Shown one piece after another: positions 43,444 to 52,482 of a DNA stretch of 64,000 nt. Positions within the stretch are counted from its first letter, which is position 1; the number at the start of each line of letters is the position of its first letter. A model generated the notes under the pieces. It was not told where the DNA came from. It did not search any database and saw nothing but the letters and a program-made list of their open reading frames with translations. The translations under genes and the position numbers were made by a program. The stretch is taken from positions 62,001 through 126,000 of the forward strand of contig JAJEHL010000016.1 of assembly GCA_022823725.1 (NCBI GenBank), read 5' to 3'. The DNA is from Candidatus Latescibacterota bacterium. GTDB lineage: Bacteria; Latescibacterota; UBA2968.

Positions 43444-44649
43444 TCACGGCCGCATGGGCGATCCATCCGGTGCCCGCGTTTGCGTCCACTGAATAATCTC
43501 ATCTTCGGGTGGATATTTTGCAGCGAGATCCTCGTCAATATCAATACCCAGACCGGGATTATCGTTTGGATACATATAGCCCTCGCGCACCTCGGGCAAA
43601 CCGGGAAACATGTCATAGACGAGATCGTTGAAACGACACCACTCCTGAATGCCGAAATTGGGTGCCCACAGGTCCAGGTGCAAATTGGCCGCGTGACCAA
43701 CAGGTGATGTATCGCCAGGACCGTGCCACGCCGTTCGCACATTGTACATATTGGCATAAGCAGCGACATTGCGCGCAGGGGTAATACCACCCATCTGGCT
43801 GACGTGCATGCGAATAAAATCAATGAGCCGATCTTGAATCAGAGGCATCCACTCGTGCGGATGATTAAAAAGTTCACCCATCGCCAGAGGCGTGGCACAC
43901 TGCGCGCGCATGTGGTGAAAATACGCATTGTCTTCCGGCGCGAGCGCGTCTTCCAAAAAGAAAAGTTTGAAAGGCTCCACATCCTTGGCGAATTGTATGG
44001 CGTCAATCGGGCGCAAACGCTCGTGAATATCGTGCAAAAGCTCAATTTCAGGCCCGACCTCCGCACGCACATGCTCAATCATACCGCACATGCGACGGCA
44101 ATATTCTCGCGGGTGATAATAAGCACCATCGGGCGCACCATCGGGTTTTTGAATACTCTCTGACTGCCCCCCGTACCCGCCCATCTGCACGCGGATATGG
44201 CGATAGCCCTGTGCCATATAATGACGCACGCTATCCACCACTTCGTACTTGTCTCGCCCATTGGCGTGTGCATAGGTATCTGCCGCCTCTCGACACTTCC
44301 CACCCAGCAGTTGATACACGGGCATACCCGCGCGTTTTCCCTTAATATCCCACAGCGCCTGATCCACCCCCGATATGGCATTATTGAGCACGGGACCGTT
44401 GCGCCAGTACCCATTGACCATGCTCATCTGCCAAATCTCCTCAATGCGATCCACATCGCGTCCCAGGACAAAGGGCTTGAGATGTTTTTCAATCGCCGTA
44501 CGCACCGCGTGAAATCGCTGCGTAAACGTCGCACAGCCCAACCCGTAAAGTCCAGGCTCCGATGTAATGATTTTAACAATAATGAGCCGTGAACCCGCAG
44601 GCTGTGTCACAATGGTTTTGACATCTTTAATAGTTACAATTTCTGGCAT
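43444..44649 (-). CDS. ManD/RspA-like mannonate (sugar-acid) dehydratase
   Basis: A 401-residue enolase-superfamily enzyme of the D-mannonate dehydratase/RspA branch. Metal ligands are D207 (LLHDIHER), E233 (FLEDALAP) and E259 (GELFNH); H209 and H309 (WHGPGDTSPVG) are the usual catalytic residues, and the GPGDTSPVG loop is the branch signature. Some members dehydrate D-mannonate or D-gluconate, and others show little activity. It lies second in the minus-strand operon, 15 bases after the Ldh2 gene. Confidence 0.86.
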   Translation of the reverse strand: MPEIVTIKDVKTIVTQPAGSRLIIVKIITSEPGLYGLGCATFTQRFHAVRTAIEKHLKPFVLGRDVDRIEEIWQMSMVNGYWRNGPVLNNAISGVDQALWDIKGKRAGMPVYQLLGGKCREAADTYAHANGRDKYEVVDSVRHYMAQGYRHIRVQMGGYGGQSESIQKPDGAPDGAYYHPREYCRRMCGMIEHVRAEVGPEIELLHDIHERLRPIDAIQFAKDVEPFKLFFLEDALAPEDNAYFHHMRAQCATPLAMGELFNHPHEWMPLIQDRLIDFIRMHVSQMGGITPARNVAAYANMYNVRTAWHGPGDTSPVGHAANLHLDLWAPNFGIQEWCRFNDLVYDMFPGLPEVREGYMYPNDNPGLGIDIDEDLAAKYPPEDEIIQWTQTRAPDGSPMRP

Positions 44650-44664
44650 ATCTACTCCAATCTT

Positions 44665-45705
44665 TTACATTCCCTCGGGCAACGCGAGATCAAAGCGCCG
44701 CGCAGCTTCGCGGAGCTTCTCCGCCGTCCCCACCGGAATGGGAATACCTTCGACAGAACGTTCGGCAAGCGTGCGATTTTCGGGTTCCCCGGGCATGAGA
44801 ACATCGTTAAAGCCATCTGCTCTGGGCAGTGCTTTGAGTTCATCGATCAAATTATCAACGTGATTTTTATAATCATCCAAATCGACAAAAAAGGAAATAT
44901 CAATCGCAGCGACAATGCCGTTTTGGTTTCTCGAATGCTCACCTCCGCGCAATACGGGAACGAGCAGCGGATTATCGACCATCAAACTGGACAAACACTG
45001 AAAAATCAGCGCCAGCCCCGATCCCTTGGGACCCCCTGCCGGGCGCAGAATAACCCCTTTACGCGCATCCGTCGTCGGATTGCCCTCAGCATCGAGTGCC
45101 CAGTCTTCACCCAGTGGCACACCCTTATCCTGCGCGAGTTGAAGTTTGCCACCCGCTGCCACACTGGTCGCCATATCGAGGCTAATGGGATCGCGCTTAT
45201 TTGCCGGAACCGCAACGGCAATGGGGCTATTGTGTACGCCCGCCGCCTTCGCACCAAAAGGAGCCATATTGGGCGGACTGCAAACAATGGCAATACCCGC
45301 AAAACCCTCCTGTGCCGCCATCAAAGAATAATAAGCCATCGCCCCCTGATGCGTAACATCGCTGAGCAACACCCATCCAATACCCACATTTTTGGCCTTC
45401 TCAATAGCTTTTTTCATCGCGGGAACAGTCGCCACAGGCCCAAGAGCGCGGTCACACGCGATATGGGCAACCGCTGGCGACTCTTTCACGACACGGATAT
45501 TGGGCCGAGGATTCATCGCACCTGTCTCAATACTGTTGAGATACGAAATAATGCGCAAAACCCCGTGCGAATCAACCCCTCGCAGATTCGCCCAAATAAG
45601 CACTTCCGCTTCTATGGCGGCATCTTCGGGCGGCATACCCGCATTTTCAAAAACGGACTGGATAAACGGTTCGAGGTGTTCTGCGCGAATGCGAATGTCC
45701 GACAT
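44665..45705 (-). CDS. Malate/L-lactate dehydrogenase type 2 (Ldh2) family oxidoreductase
   Basis: A 346-residue NAD(P)-dependent enzyme of the Ldh2/YlbC/YiaK family, which reduces or oxidises 2-keto acids such as diketogulonate, ureidoglycolate or malate. S47-H48 (GVDSHGVLR) is the catalytic pair, and LDMATSVAAGGKL and PAGGPKGSGLAL are family marks. AGAAAGGA precedes the ATG. It is the first gene of the minus-strand operon, reading away from a region that holds two interlocked promoters. Confidence 0.87.
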   Translation of the reverse strand: MSDIRIRAEHLEPFIQSVFENAGMPPEDAAIEAEVLIWANLRGVDSHGVLRIISYLNSIETGAMNPRPNIRVVKESPAVAHIACDRALGPVATVPAMKKAIEKAKNVGIGWVLLSDVTHQGAMAYYSLMAAQEGFAGIAIVCSPPNMAPFGAKAAGVHNSPIAVAVPANKRDPISLDMATSVAAGGKLQLAQDKGVPLGEDWALDAEGNPTTDARKGVILRPAGGPKGSGLALIFQCLSSLMVDNPLLVPVLRGGEHSRNQNGIVAAIDISFFVDLDDYKNHVDNLIDELKALPRADGFNDVLMPGEPENRTLAERSVEGIPIPVGTAEKLREAARRFDLALPEGM

Positions 45706-45736
45706 GGCAATCCTTTCTAATAGGCTTCAAGACACC

Positions 45737-45765
45737 TTGACTTTGAATTTTTTTTCCGCTATGCT
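45737..45765 (+). promoter_or_regulatory. Rightward promoter of the plus-strand sugar operon
   Basis: TTGACT (45737-45742), a 17-base spacer and TATGCT (45760-45765). It faces the leftward promoter at 45773-45801, so one bound polymerase would cover the other site. Confidence 0.65.
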
Positions 45766-45772
45766 ATCTGAC

Positions 45773-45801
45773 AAATTAGTTTCGCGTTTTTAAAGCGTCA
45801 A
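45773..45801 (-). promoter_or_regulatory. Leftward promoter of the minus-strand sugar operon
   Basis: On the minus strand TTGACG (45796-45801), a 17-base spacer and TAATTT (45773-45778). Its start site would fall near 45766, inside the opposite promoter. Confidence 0.62.
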
Positions 45802-45853
45802 GATAATAAACCCCAACTGCAAAAAAGAAAAACAACTTCTGGAGGGCTGACTT

Positions 45854-47413
45854 ATGAAACAGAGCTTTGAACATTATCGAACATTGAGAAAAGAGATGGA
45901 TGCGTGGTTAGATCAAAGCCGTCGGATGGACCCACCGAGCAGGCATGGCGGAGGCGAAGATGAAGCGAACTATTCGCTGGCCTGGTTCCCCCACTATCTC
46001 ATCACGGGAAATGACGGGGTGCGGGAGCACTTTGAACACCTGCGCGATATGCTCGCCGGATGGGTAGAACGGGACTGCTTGCACGGTTATGAACCCGAAG
46101 CCGAAGCCCATCACGGAACCGAACCCTTTCTGCTCTTTTTGCCGCGTTACCTCGGATTATTTCCCGAGGACGAAAAAGCAAACGCCCTCCTACAAGACGC
46201 CGCCGAACACATCGGCAACTGGGTCAAGGGCATTCCCGAATGGTTTGACTGGGAGCGCAATCGGTTTTACGGATATTATATTGGCACGCGCACAGTTGGG
46301 CGAGACGACGGCTATGATGCCGAAATTGCCGAACACTTCCGCTTTGTCCACATAGCCCTTGCCGCACACAGAATGACGGGACAAGACCGGTACCTGGACT
46401 GGGCTTTGCAATACGGCAAGCGTCGGGCAGAAATGATCGTCGCCATACCAGATGGTCCCCTGCCCATTGCCTGGGATGCAAACGGGCAACCGAGATTTGG
46501 CAGGCAGGCGACTGGACAACAAAAAAAGGCGGCACAAGCCGGACATCACGTCCCTGGCGATCCGCTCATCGGTGTCGAAGTACTGCTGGCTTCCGGTGTC
46601 ATATACGCTCTGGGCGATCTATTCGAAGCATCGGGTGACGCCGTATTTCACCAAGCAGCGCGGCGAATCGCAGAACCGATGGTAAACGAACTGCTGGATC
46701 CGTATTCGGACCCTGGCGCAGCGGCGATTTCCTATTTTCGACAACAATTCTCCGACACCTCTCTGGATGAGGCGATTCGGGCGCAAATCGCGCGTTTTCC
46801 CGATATGCAAGAAGGCGAACTCGCCATGGTCTTCCCGCAGGCGCGTCGCCGCGATTGGCCCGGCGTGGGCAAGCGCAACGACATGACGTATTGGGGAATA
46901 TGGAATGGCGATGGCTCCGTAACACCAACAACAGAACCGACCACTGCGGCACTAACGCTGGCATATCAAGTGACGGGTGATGAACACTATGCCGAACGCG
47001 CATTAAAACAGGCAGCAGACAAGCTGACGATGGCGCGTCGGGTGCTACGCGGTGGCAGAGAACACGCCGATATGGGTGGCGCGGTCTGTTCGACAGCGGC
47101 CGGACACGGACGCAACTGGGGCATTGGACCCGTAACCGGATGTTACGGCCCGTTGCTTTTGGGTACGCGAGAAGTAAAAAGCAAAGTAACGCCAACAGTC
47201 GAGGTGAAACACGCTACTGGCGAACGCGGCATTCCCAATCAAATTCTTCCACTCGTGATCCATTCGGGAACCGATGTGGATGGCGTAAAGTTTTACAATG
47301 GCGGCGATTCAGACATCTCATTTTCCTGGCGATTTGAGGACAACGGATGGCAGGTTCTCACCGTGGAAGCCGGCGAAGTTGTCGATGTGGAATTGACAGG
47401 AGTAATGGCATGA
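45854..47413 (+). CDS. Putative six-hairpin glycosidase-like protein
   Basis: A 519-residue protein without a family name I can give with certainty. Repeated helix pairs (ALHRMTGQDRYLDWALQYGKR-type, with HFRFVHIALAAHR, DLFEASGDAVFH, LAYQVTGDEHYAERALKQAADK quoted in part) indicate an (alpha/alpha)6 barrel, as in glycoside hydrolases and lyases. The last 80 residues (EVKHATGERGIPNQ to DVELTGVMA) form a beta domain. No signal peptide is visible. The ATG has GGAGG upstream. It leads the plus-strand operon, and its stop overlaps the AKR start as ATGA. A role in splitting an acidic oligosaccharide is inference. Confidence 0.65.
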   Translation: MKQSFEHYRTLRKEMDAWLDQSRRMDPPSRHGGGEDEANYSLAWFPHYLITGNDGVREHFEHLRDMLAGWVERDCLHGYEPEAEAHHGTEPFLLFLPRYLGLFPEDEKANALLQDAAEHIGNWVKGIPEWFDWERNRFYGYYIGTRTVGRDDGYDAEIAEHFRFVHIALAAHRMTGQDRYLDWALQYGKRRAEMIVAIPDGPLPIAWDANGQPRFGRQATGQQKKAAQAGHHVPGDPLIGVEVLLASGVIYALGDLFEASGDAVFHQAARRIAEPMVNELLDPYSDPGAAAISYFRQQFSDTSLDEAIRAQIARFPDMQEGELAMVFPQARRRDWPGVGKRNDMTYWGIWNGDGSVTPTTEPTTAALTLAYQVTGDEHYAERALKQAADKLTMARRVLRGGREHADMGGAVCSTAAGHGRNWGIGPVTGCYGPLLLGTREVKSKVTPTVEVKHATGERGIPNQILPLVIHSGTDVDGVKFYNGGDSDISFSWRFEDNGWQVLTVEAGEVVDVELTGVMA

Positions 47414-48387
47414 AATATCGCACACTGGGACAAACCGGCCTCGAAGTATCGGAAATTGGATTGGGAGCCTTTCCCATCTCTGGAACACAACAGCGAGCAG
47501 ACGGAAGTATCGAAGTATGGTCGGGCACAAGCGATGCAGAATCCATCGCGCTGATCCATCGCTGCGAAGAACTCGGTGTGAATCTAATCGATTCTGCGGA
47601 AGGCTATGGCGACGGTCACAGTGAAGAACTCGTCGGACGAGCACTACAGGGACGGCGAGACAAATGGATCATTGCGACCAAAGTGCAGCCAAACCGGAAT
47701 ATTGATCAAAACGATGAGCAATCAGTACACAACCGGATTGTCGAAGCATGCGAAAACAGCTTGAAACGCATGCAAACGAATTTTATCGACATTTATCAAC
47801 TGCACGCGATCCCGCACGAATGGGCCATGCCCGCCGTAATGAAAGCCCTGGAAAAATTGCAACGAGAAGGCAAAATCAGATGGTACGGTATCTCGACCAA
47901 CAACCGGGAAGCCATCGATAAACTACGGAACTTAGGTCCTATCCACATCTTGCAGATCGGATACAATTTGTTGGAACGCAGTGCCGACGAATTATTGCAC
48001 TGGGCAAAAGAACAAAAAATAGGCACACTCATCCGCGTCCCCCTCGCAAAGGGCCAATTGACCGGAAAATACTTTGGTCAAAATGCCGAGAAAATACCAC
48101 AAAACGATTTGCGGTACGAGCGGTTTCAGCGCACCGAAGTGCAAGAGGGACTGAAAAAACTGCCCGAACTTCTATTTTTGCAAACAGAGCAACGAACCAT
48201 GGCACAGGCGGCTCTGCGATTTGTATTAGATCACCCCGGCGTATCATGCGTCATTGCCGGCGCAAAAAATCGGCAACAAGTTGAAGACAACACAGCAACA
48301 TCAGACATGCCACCGCTCACACGAGAAGAACTACACTGCGCCCTGCCCATCGCAGAAGCGATTGGCACAGCAGGGTGGATTGGATAA
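47410..48387 (+). CDS. Aldo/keto reductase
   Basis: A 325-residue AKR barrel. The catalytic set is D61, Y66 (SAEGYGDG), K91 (IIATKVQ) and a histidine in IYQLHAIPHEW. NADPH-binding residues lie in the C-terminal VIAGAKNRQQVEDN. The ATG at 47410 overlaps the preceding stop by four bases; the frame is open 21 codons further up but lies inside the previous gene. It should interconvert a sugar aldehyde or ketone and an alcohol. Confidence 0.88.
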   Translation: MKYRTLGQTGLEVSEIGLGAFPISGTQQRADGSIEVWSGTSDAESIALIHRCEELGVNLIDSAEGYGDGHSEELVGRALQGRRDKWIIATKVQPNRNIDQNDEQSVHNRIVEACENSLKRMQTNFIDIYQLHAIPHEWAMPAVMKALEKLQREGKIRWYGISTNNREAIDKLRNLGPIHILQIGYNLLERSADELLHWAKEQKIGTLIRVPLAKGQLTGKYFGQNAEKIPQNDLRYERFQRTEVQEGLKKLPELLFLQTEQRTMAQAALRFVLDHPGVSCVIAGAKNRQQVEDNTATSDMPPLTREELHCALPIAEAIGTAGWIG

Positions 48388-48402
48388 ATCAGGAGAATAA
48401 TC

Positions 48403-49542
48403 ATGAAAATCACCGCATTAAAAACATTCGTCGTGCCCACAACGGGAAATTTTTTCGTCAAAGTCGAAACAGACGAGGGTATTTATGGCCTGGGAGAGGC
48501 GGGCTTAAAGCGTCGCGGGACCGCGATAGCCGAAGTAATCCGTTCGTTTTCACCAGACGTTATCGGGCAAGACCCCTTTCGGATCGAGCACCTGTGGCAG
48601 GTCATGTTTCGCGGCGGGTTTTTCCCGGGCGGCGTGGTACAATCATCGGCAGTAAGCGCTGTTGATATCGCGCTCTGGGATATCAAAGGCAAAGCCCTGG
48701 GCGTACCCGTCTATGAGCTATTGGGCGGCAGAACCCGCGACAAAGTGGCGTGTTATCCCCATATTGGCGAACGGGACAATATCGACCGACTGGTCGCAAA
48801 TTGTAAGCAACGACAGGAAGAAGGCTGGAAATTTGCCCGATGGGGCATGAGCGACCCCACAGACCCCAATGTATTTGAACCTTCGCGCGCCGTGCGTCAC
48901 GGCATAGAACAGGTAAAAGCCGTGCGCGAAGCCTGTGGCGATGAATTGGAAATCTGCGTCGATGTACACACGCGACTGGATCCCGCCTGGGTCATTGCAT
49001 TTTGCAAAGGCGTGGAACCCTATCGCCCATTTTTCATCGAAGACCCATTGCGAAGTGAAAGCACACAAAGCCTGCGCCTCGTGCGACAGAATACGCATCT
49101 GCCCTTAGCCATTGGCGAACAATTCGATAGCAAGTGGAAATTCCAGCAAGTAATCGAAGAAGACTTAATGGACTATTGTCGCGTCGATCTCTGCATTGCG
49201 GGCGGTTTGACCGAAGCGAAAAAGATCGCGGGCTGGTGTGAGACACATTATATTCACCTGGCCCCCCACAATCCACTGGGCCCCGTGTCAACAGCCGCGT
49301 GTTTGCACCTGTGTTTATCGTCTTCTCTCGTCGGCGTACAGGAATTGCCCAGGCCTCCCATGACCACTTTGACAGATGTATTCCCCAAACAAATGCCCTA
49401 CGCAAACGGCCATCTGCTCGTCCCCGAAGGACCGGGATTGGGCATTGAATTGAACGAAGACGCGCTCACAGACATGGCCCCTCCCGAACCATCGACAGGA
49501 TCGGGGTTCCGCCGCGAAGACGGATCGTACACAAATTGGTAA
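48403..49542 (+). CDS. Enolase-superfamily dehydratase, galactonate-dehydratase-like
   Basis: A 379-residue enzyme. D187 and H189 (CVDVHTRL), E213 (FIEDPLR), E239 (AIGEQF) and H289 (LAPHNPLGPVS) match the metal ligands and acid/base residues of the DgoD branch, which dehydrates D-galactonate to a 2-keto-3-deoxy acid. The HNPLGPV motif is the best indicator. It follows the AKR gene by 15 bases with AGGAGAA upstream. Other aldonates are possible substrates. Confidence 0.85.
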   Translation: MKITALKTFVVPTTGNFFVKVETDEGIYGLGEAGLKRRGTAIAEVIRSFSPDVIGQDPFRIEHLWQVMFRGGFFPGGVVQSSAVSAVDIALWDIKGKALGVPVYELLGGRTRDKVACYPHIGERDNIDRLVANCKQRQEEGWKFARWGMSDPTDPNVFEPSRAVRHGIEQVKAVREACGDELEICVDVHTRLDPAWVIAFCKGVEPYRPFFIEDPLRSESTQSLRLVRQNTHLPLAIGEQFDSKWKFQQVIEEDLMDYCRVDLCIAGGLTEAKKIAGWCETHYIHLAPHNPLGPVSTAACLHLCLSSSLVGVQELPRPPMTTLTDVFPKQMPYANGHLLVPEGPGLGIELNEDALTDMAPPEPSTGSGFRREDGSYTNW

Positions 49543-49553
49543 AAGGATTAAAA

Positions 49554-50333
49554 ATGCGGAAACAATTCCTCAACCTACTCGTACTGATCGCTTGCATCCT
49601 CCTGCAGCCAACCGCGGCAACCGCCCAAACCTCATTCCAATTTCAATACGGCAAACTCACAAACCCATTTTCCGGAGCCGCGGAATACACCTCTATCCTC
49701 ACCGTACAACAGGCAGCGCAGTGGCGATATGGCGACAGTTTCTTTTTTATCGACTTTCTGGAAGATGGCGTCCCCGATGGCTTCAACGACAAAAGTATCT
49801 ACGGAGAATGGTATCCAACCCTCAGCATTGGCAAACTAACGAACACAGAGATCAGCCTCGGTCCCATCAGAGATATTTCCATAATCGCTGGATTCAATGC
49901 CGACTCCGATGCCAATGTCCTCAAATACCTGCCCGGCGTCCGGGCTTCGTGGAACGTACCGGGCTTCTTCTTTGTCAACACCGACCTGACCGCCCTGATC
50001 GACGCCAGCAGCGGCACCGCGCACGGCGGTGCGCCCACAACGAGCAACAGCTTTTTATTCGACATCAGTTGGGGAACTGCCTTTGGGACCGGCGGTCAGT
50101 CCTTCGGGTTCTTTGGCCATGCAGAGTACATCGGCTCCCAGACCAACGAATTTGGCGCCGAAGTCAAAAGCTGGATCCTCGCACAGCCCCAACTCACCTA
50201 TGACTTGAGCAAGGCGATAAACGGCGAGGGCAACACGCTCTTCGTCGGCATCGAATACCAGTACTGGTGGAACAAACTCGGCACCACCACTACCGAAAAT
50301 GTTGTACAATTACTGGTCGTGTGGCAACTTTGA
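49554..50333 (+). CDS. Tsx-like outer-membrane channel
   Basis: A 259-residue protein with a signal peptide (about 1-25, ending ATAQ) and alternating beta strands with aromatic ends, as in a 12-strand barrel. WRYGDSFFFIDF near 56-67 is the clearest match to the Tsx nucleoside-channel family. The chain ends in WQL without the usual terminal phenylalanine, but with aromatic and hydrophobic residues. The ATG at 49554 follows AAAGGA; an upstream GTG or ATG would overlap the enolase stop. It may admit sugar acids rather than nucleosides, given the neighbours. Confidence 0.78.
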   Translation: MRKQFLNLLVLIACILLQPTAATAQTSFQFQYGKLTNPFSGAAEYTSILTVQQAAQWRYGDSFFFIDFLEDGVPDGFNDKSIYGEWYPTLSIGKLTNTEISLGPIRDISIIAGFNADSDANVLKYLPGVRASWNVPGFFFVNTDLTALIDASSGTAHGGAPTTSNSFLFDISWGTAFGTGGQSFGFFGHAEYIGSQTNEFGAEVKSWILAQPQLTYDLSKAINGEGNTLFVGIEYQYWWNKLGTTTTENVVQLLVVWQL

Positions 50334-50357
50334 TTTTTTTATACAAGGAATTTCACC

Positions 50358-51614
50358 ATGAAAGTGCGAATCGGCATCATCGGATGTGCTCGCATACTAA
50401 ACGCCCATCTGCGTGGCTATAAAATTCTGCAGGAAAACGGCTTTGGCGACCTATTTCAGATCACGGCTTTGTGCGCACGCAAAGAAGAAGACGCCCACCG
50501 CTTCCAAAAGCGAGGCGAAGGCCCCGGTCCTCGTCCAGCACCTGTTGACGCGCCTGGCGACCCGCTCAATGCCCCGCATTCGTATATCAGTGATCTGCAT
50601 CCCGACAGCGATACAGAAGTGTACACGAATTACAACGAAATGTTGGAAAAGGGCAAAATCGATGCTGTAATCATCTTGACCGGACACGACAACCACCACA
50701 GCATCGCCATAGACGCCATGAAAGCAGGCAAACACGTCTCGGTCGAAAAACCAATGGCGATCTCGGTCAAAGCAGCCCAGCGAATGTGCGAAGTCGCCGA
50801 CGAAACCGGACAAATCTTGAGCATTGACGAAAACGTGAACTTCAATCCCTCTACCTGGGCCAGCCAATGGGCCGTAGAAAAGGGCCTCATTGGCGATGTA
50901 CAAATGCTCTATCGGGGCGTCATAGGATTTCGCAATTCGCGTCCAGACCTCGTAGCAGCGCGAACGCCCTGGCGTCAGAGCAAATTGGGTGCGGGCGGAG
51001 GTGTTGCCATCGACCTGGGCGTCCACCTTTTTAATGGCGTCCGCACAATTTGTGGGCCTATAAAATCGGTACAAGCCCTGTGGCGAACACTCGAACCTGT
51101 GCGCGTCTTGATGTCCGACGACGATCGCGCCGTGGTCGATCAAATCGAAAATCAAGTGGATGATGCTTTTTTTGCCAACTTTGAATTTGAAAACGGCGGC
51201 ATTGGACACATGGCTGTGTCGAGAAGCGCTTGGGGGACACAGATCGGCGTACCTGGCGGCACGAATATTTGGGGCAGCAGAGGAGCTATTTCAGACGGAC
51301 AATTATTTGACGAAGACGGCACATCGGAAAATGTGGAAGACCGATTTCAACGCGAAGCCGAACCCTCGCGCATATCCGAAGTCCTGCCGCGCGGAATCAC
51401 CGACGCATTTGCGCTTGAAAACCTGAACTGGTTGCAAGCTATCGCAAACGGCAAACCCGTCCAGATGAGCGGCGAAGAAGGCACCATCGATCTGGCATTG
51501 AGCTATGCAATCCTCGAATCTGGCTTGCTCGGACGCGCCGTCACCTTAGACGAAATGTTAAAAGGTGAGGTGGATGGATATCAGAAAGAAATCAACGACT
51601 ATTACGGATTGTAA
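50358..51614 (+). CDS. Gfo/Idh/MocA family oxidoreductase
   Basis: A 418-residue member with the Rossmann motif IGIIGCARI (5-13) and E130-K131-P132 as the catalytic EKP. A histidine near residue 213 (DLGVHLFNG) fits the active-site position. An insertion around 52-85 (GEGPGPRPAPVDAPGD) makes it longer than usual. AAGGAA precedes the ATG. It is followed by a PhyH gene. The substrate is likely an inositol- or sugar-type polyol. Confidence 0.85.
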   Translation: MKVRIGIIGCARILNAHLRGYKILQENGFGDLFQITALCARKEEDAHRFQKRGEGPGPRPAPVDAPGDPLNAPHSYISDLHPDSDTEVYTNYNEMLEKGKIDAVIILTGHDNHHSIAIDAMKAGKHVSVEKPMAISVKAAQRMCEVADETGQILSIDENVNFNPSTWASQWAVEKGLIGDVQMLYRGVIGFRNSRPDLVAARTPWRQSKLGAGGGVAIDLGVHLFNGVRTICGPIKSVQALWRTLEPVRVLMSDDDRAVVDQIENQVDDAFFANFEFENGGIGHMAVSRSAWGTQIGVPGGTNIWGSRGAISDGQLFDEDGTSENVEDRFQREAEPSRISEVLPRGITDAFALENLNWLQAIANGKPVQMSGEEGTIDLALSYAILESGLLGRAVTLDEMLKGEVDGYQKEINDYYGL

Positions 51615-51630
51615 CCTTCTGGAGCACGCG

Positions 51631-52392
51631 ATGAAAATCTCACCAGAACACCGGCAACAATTAGACGAACAGGGCTATGTAATCATCCCCGATGTACTCT
51701 CTGAAGCCGAAATATCGCACTATCGGGCACTCTTGCTGGACCTTGCCAAACAAGAGCGCGGAGACGGATCGAGCCGGGTACATACCAGTGGCAGAGGCCA
51801 GCATGTGCGGTGGTTGGTGAACAAGGGCAAACCATTTGAAAAGCTGGTGGCACATCCCAAAGTCGTGCCCTACTTTGAATATATGCTCGACGAAGATTAT
51901 ACCCTCAGCACACTCACATCAAACGTAATTTACCCGGGCGCCGAAGACAATGCGTTTCACGTCGATAATGCACTGGGCAAAATGCCAGAGCCGCTGCCCT
52001 CATTTCCGATGTTTGTCAACACCCTGTGGCTCCTGAACGATTTTACCCCAGAAAACGGGGGCACGCGCTTTGTGCCCGGCAGCCATCGGTTCTTAAAAAA
52101 ACCACCACCGAAAGACCACCCACACGCCCTATGCCATCCCGACGAGATGCGGCTCTCGGCTCCAAAAGGCTCAGTATTCTTGTTCAACGGCGCAATATGG
52201 CACGCCACAGGAGCCAACCAAACAGATGACGCCCGCGTATGCCTGATCTGTTTCTGCTGCCGGTCATTTCTAAAGCCGATGTTCGACTTTGTACACTACC
52301 TCAAACCCGAAGTAGTGGATCGAGCCACACCGGAAATGAAGCGCATCTACGGATTTAATTCTCAACCCCAGCCGCCGGATGTGCGCGATTAA
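51631..52392 (+). CDS. Phytanoyl-CoA dioxygenase (PhyH) family protein
   Basis: A 253-residue Fe(II)/2-oxoglutarate oxygenase. H110-V-D112 (AFHVDNAL) and H191 (IWHATG) form the iron triad and R202 should hold 2-oxoglutarate. ENGGTRFVPGSHRF is the usual core. The frame is open to 51565 inside the previous gene, but CTGGAG precedes the ATG at 51631, so I use that. It sits between Gfo/Idh and enolase-type genes and probably hydroxylates or trims a substituent of the same substrate. Confidence 0.87.
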   Translation: MKISPEHRQQLDEQGYVIIPDVLSEAEISHYRALLLDLAKQERGDGSSRVHTSGRGQHVRWLVNKGKPFEKLVAHPKVVPYFEYMLDEDYTLSTLTSNVIYPGAEDNAFHVDNALGKMPEPLPSFPMFVNTLWLLNDFTPENGGTRFVPGSHRFLKKPPPKDHPHALCHPDEMRLSAPKGSVFLFNGAIWHATGANQTDDARVCLICFCCRSFLKPMFDFVHYLKPEVVDRATPEMKRIYGFNSQPQPPDVRD

Positions 52393-52482
52393 ACTGATCT
52401 CACAAATGTACGCATTAATCGCGCGCCCGATTCGCCGTTGAATCGGGGATATTTTTGGATAATCCAACAAAAGAGGTACACC

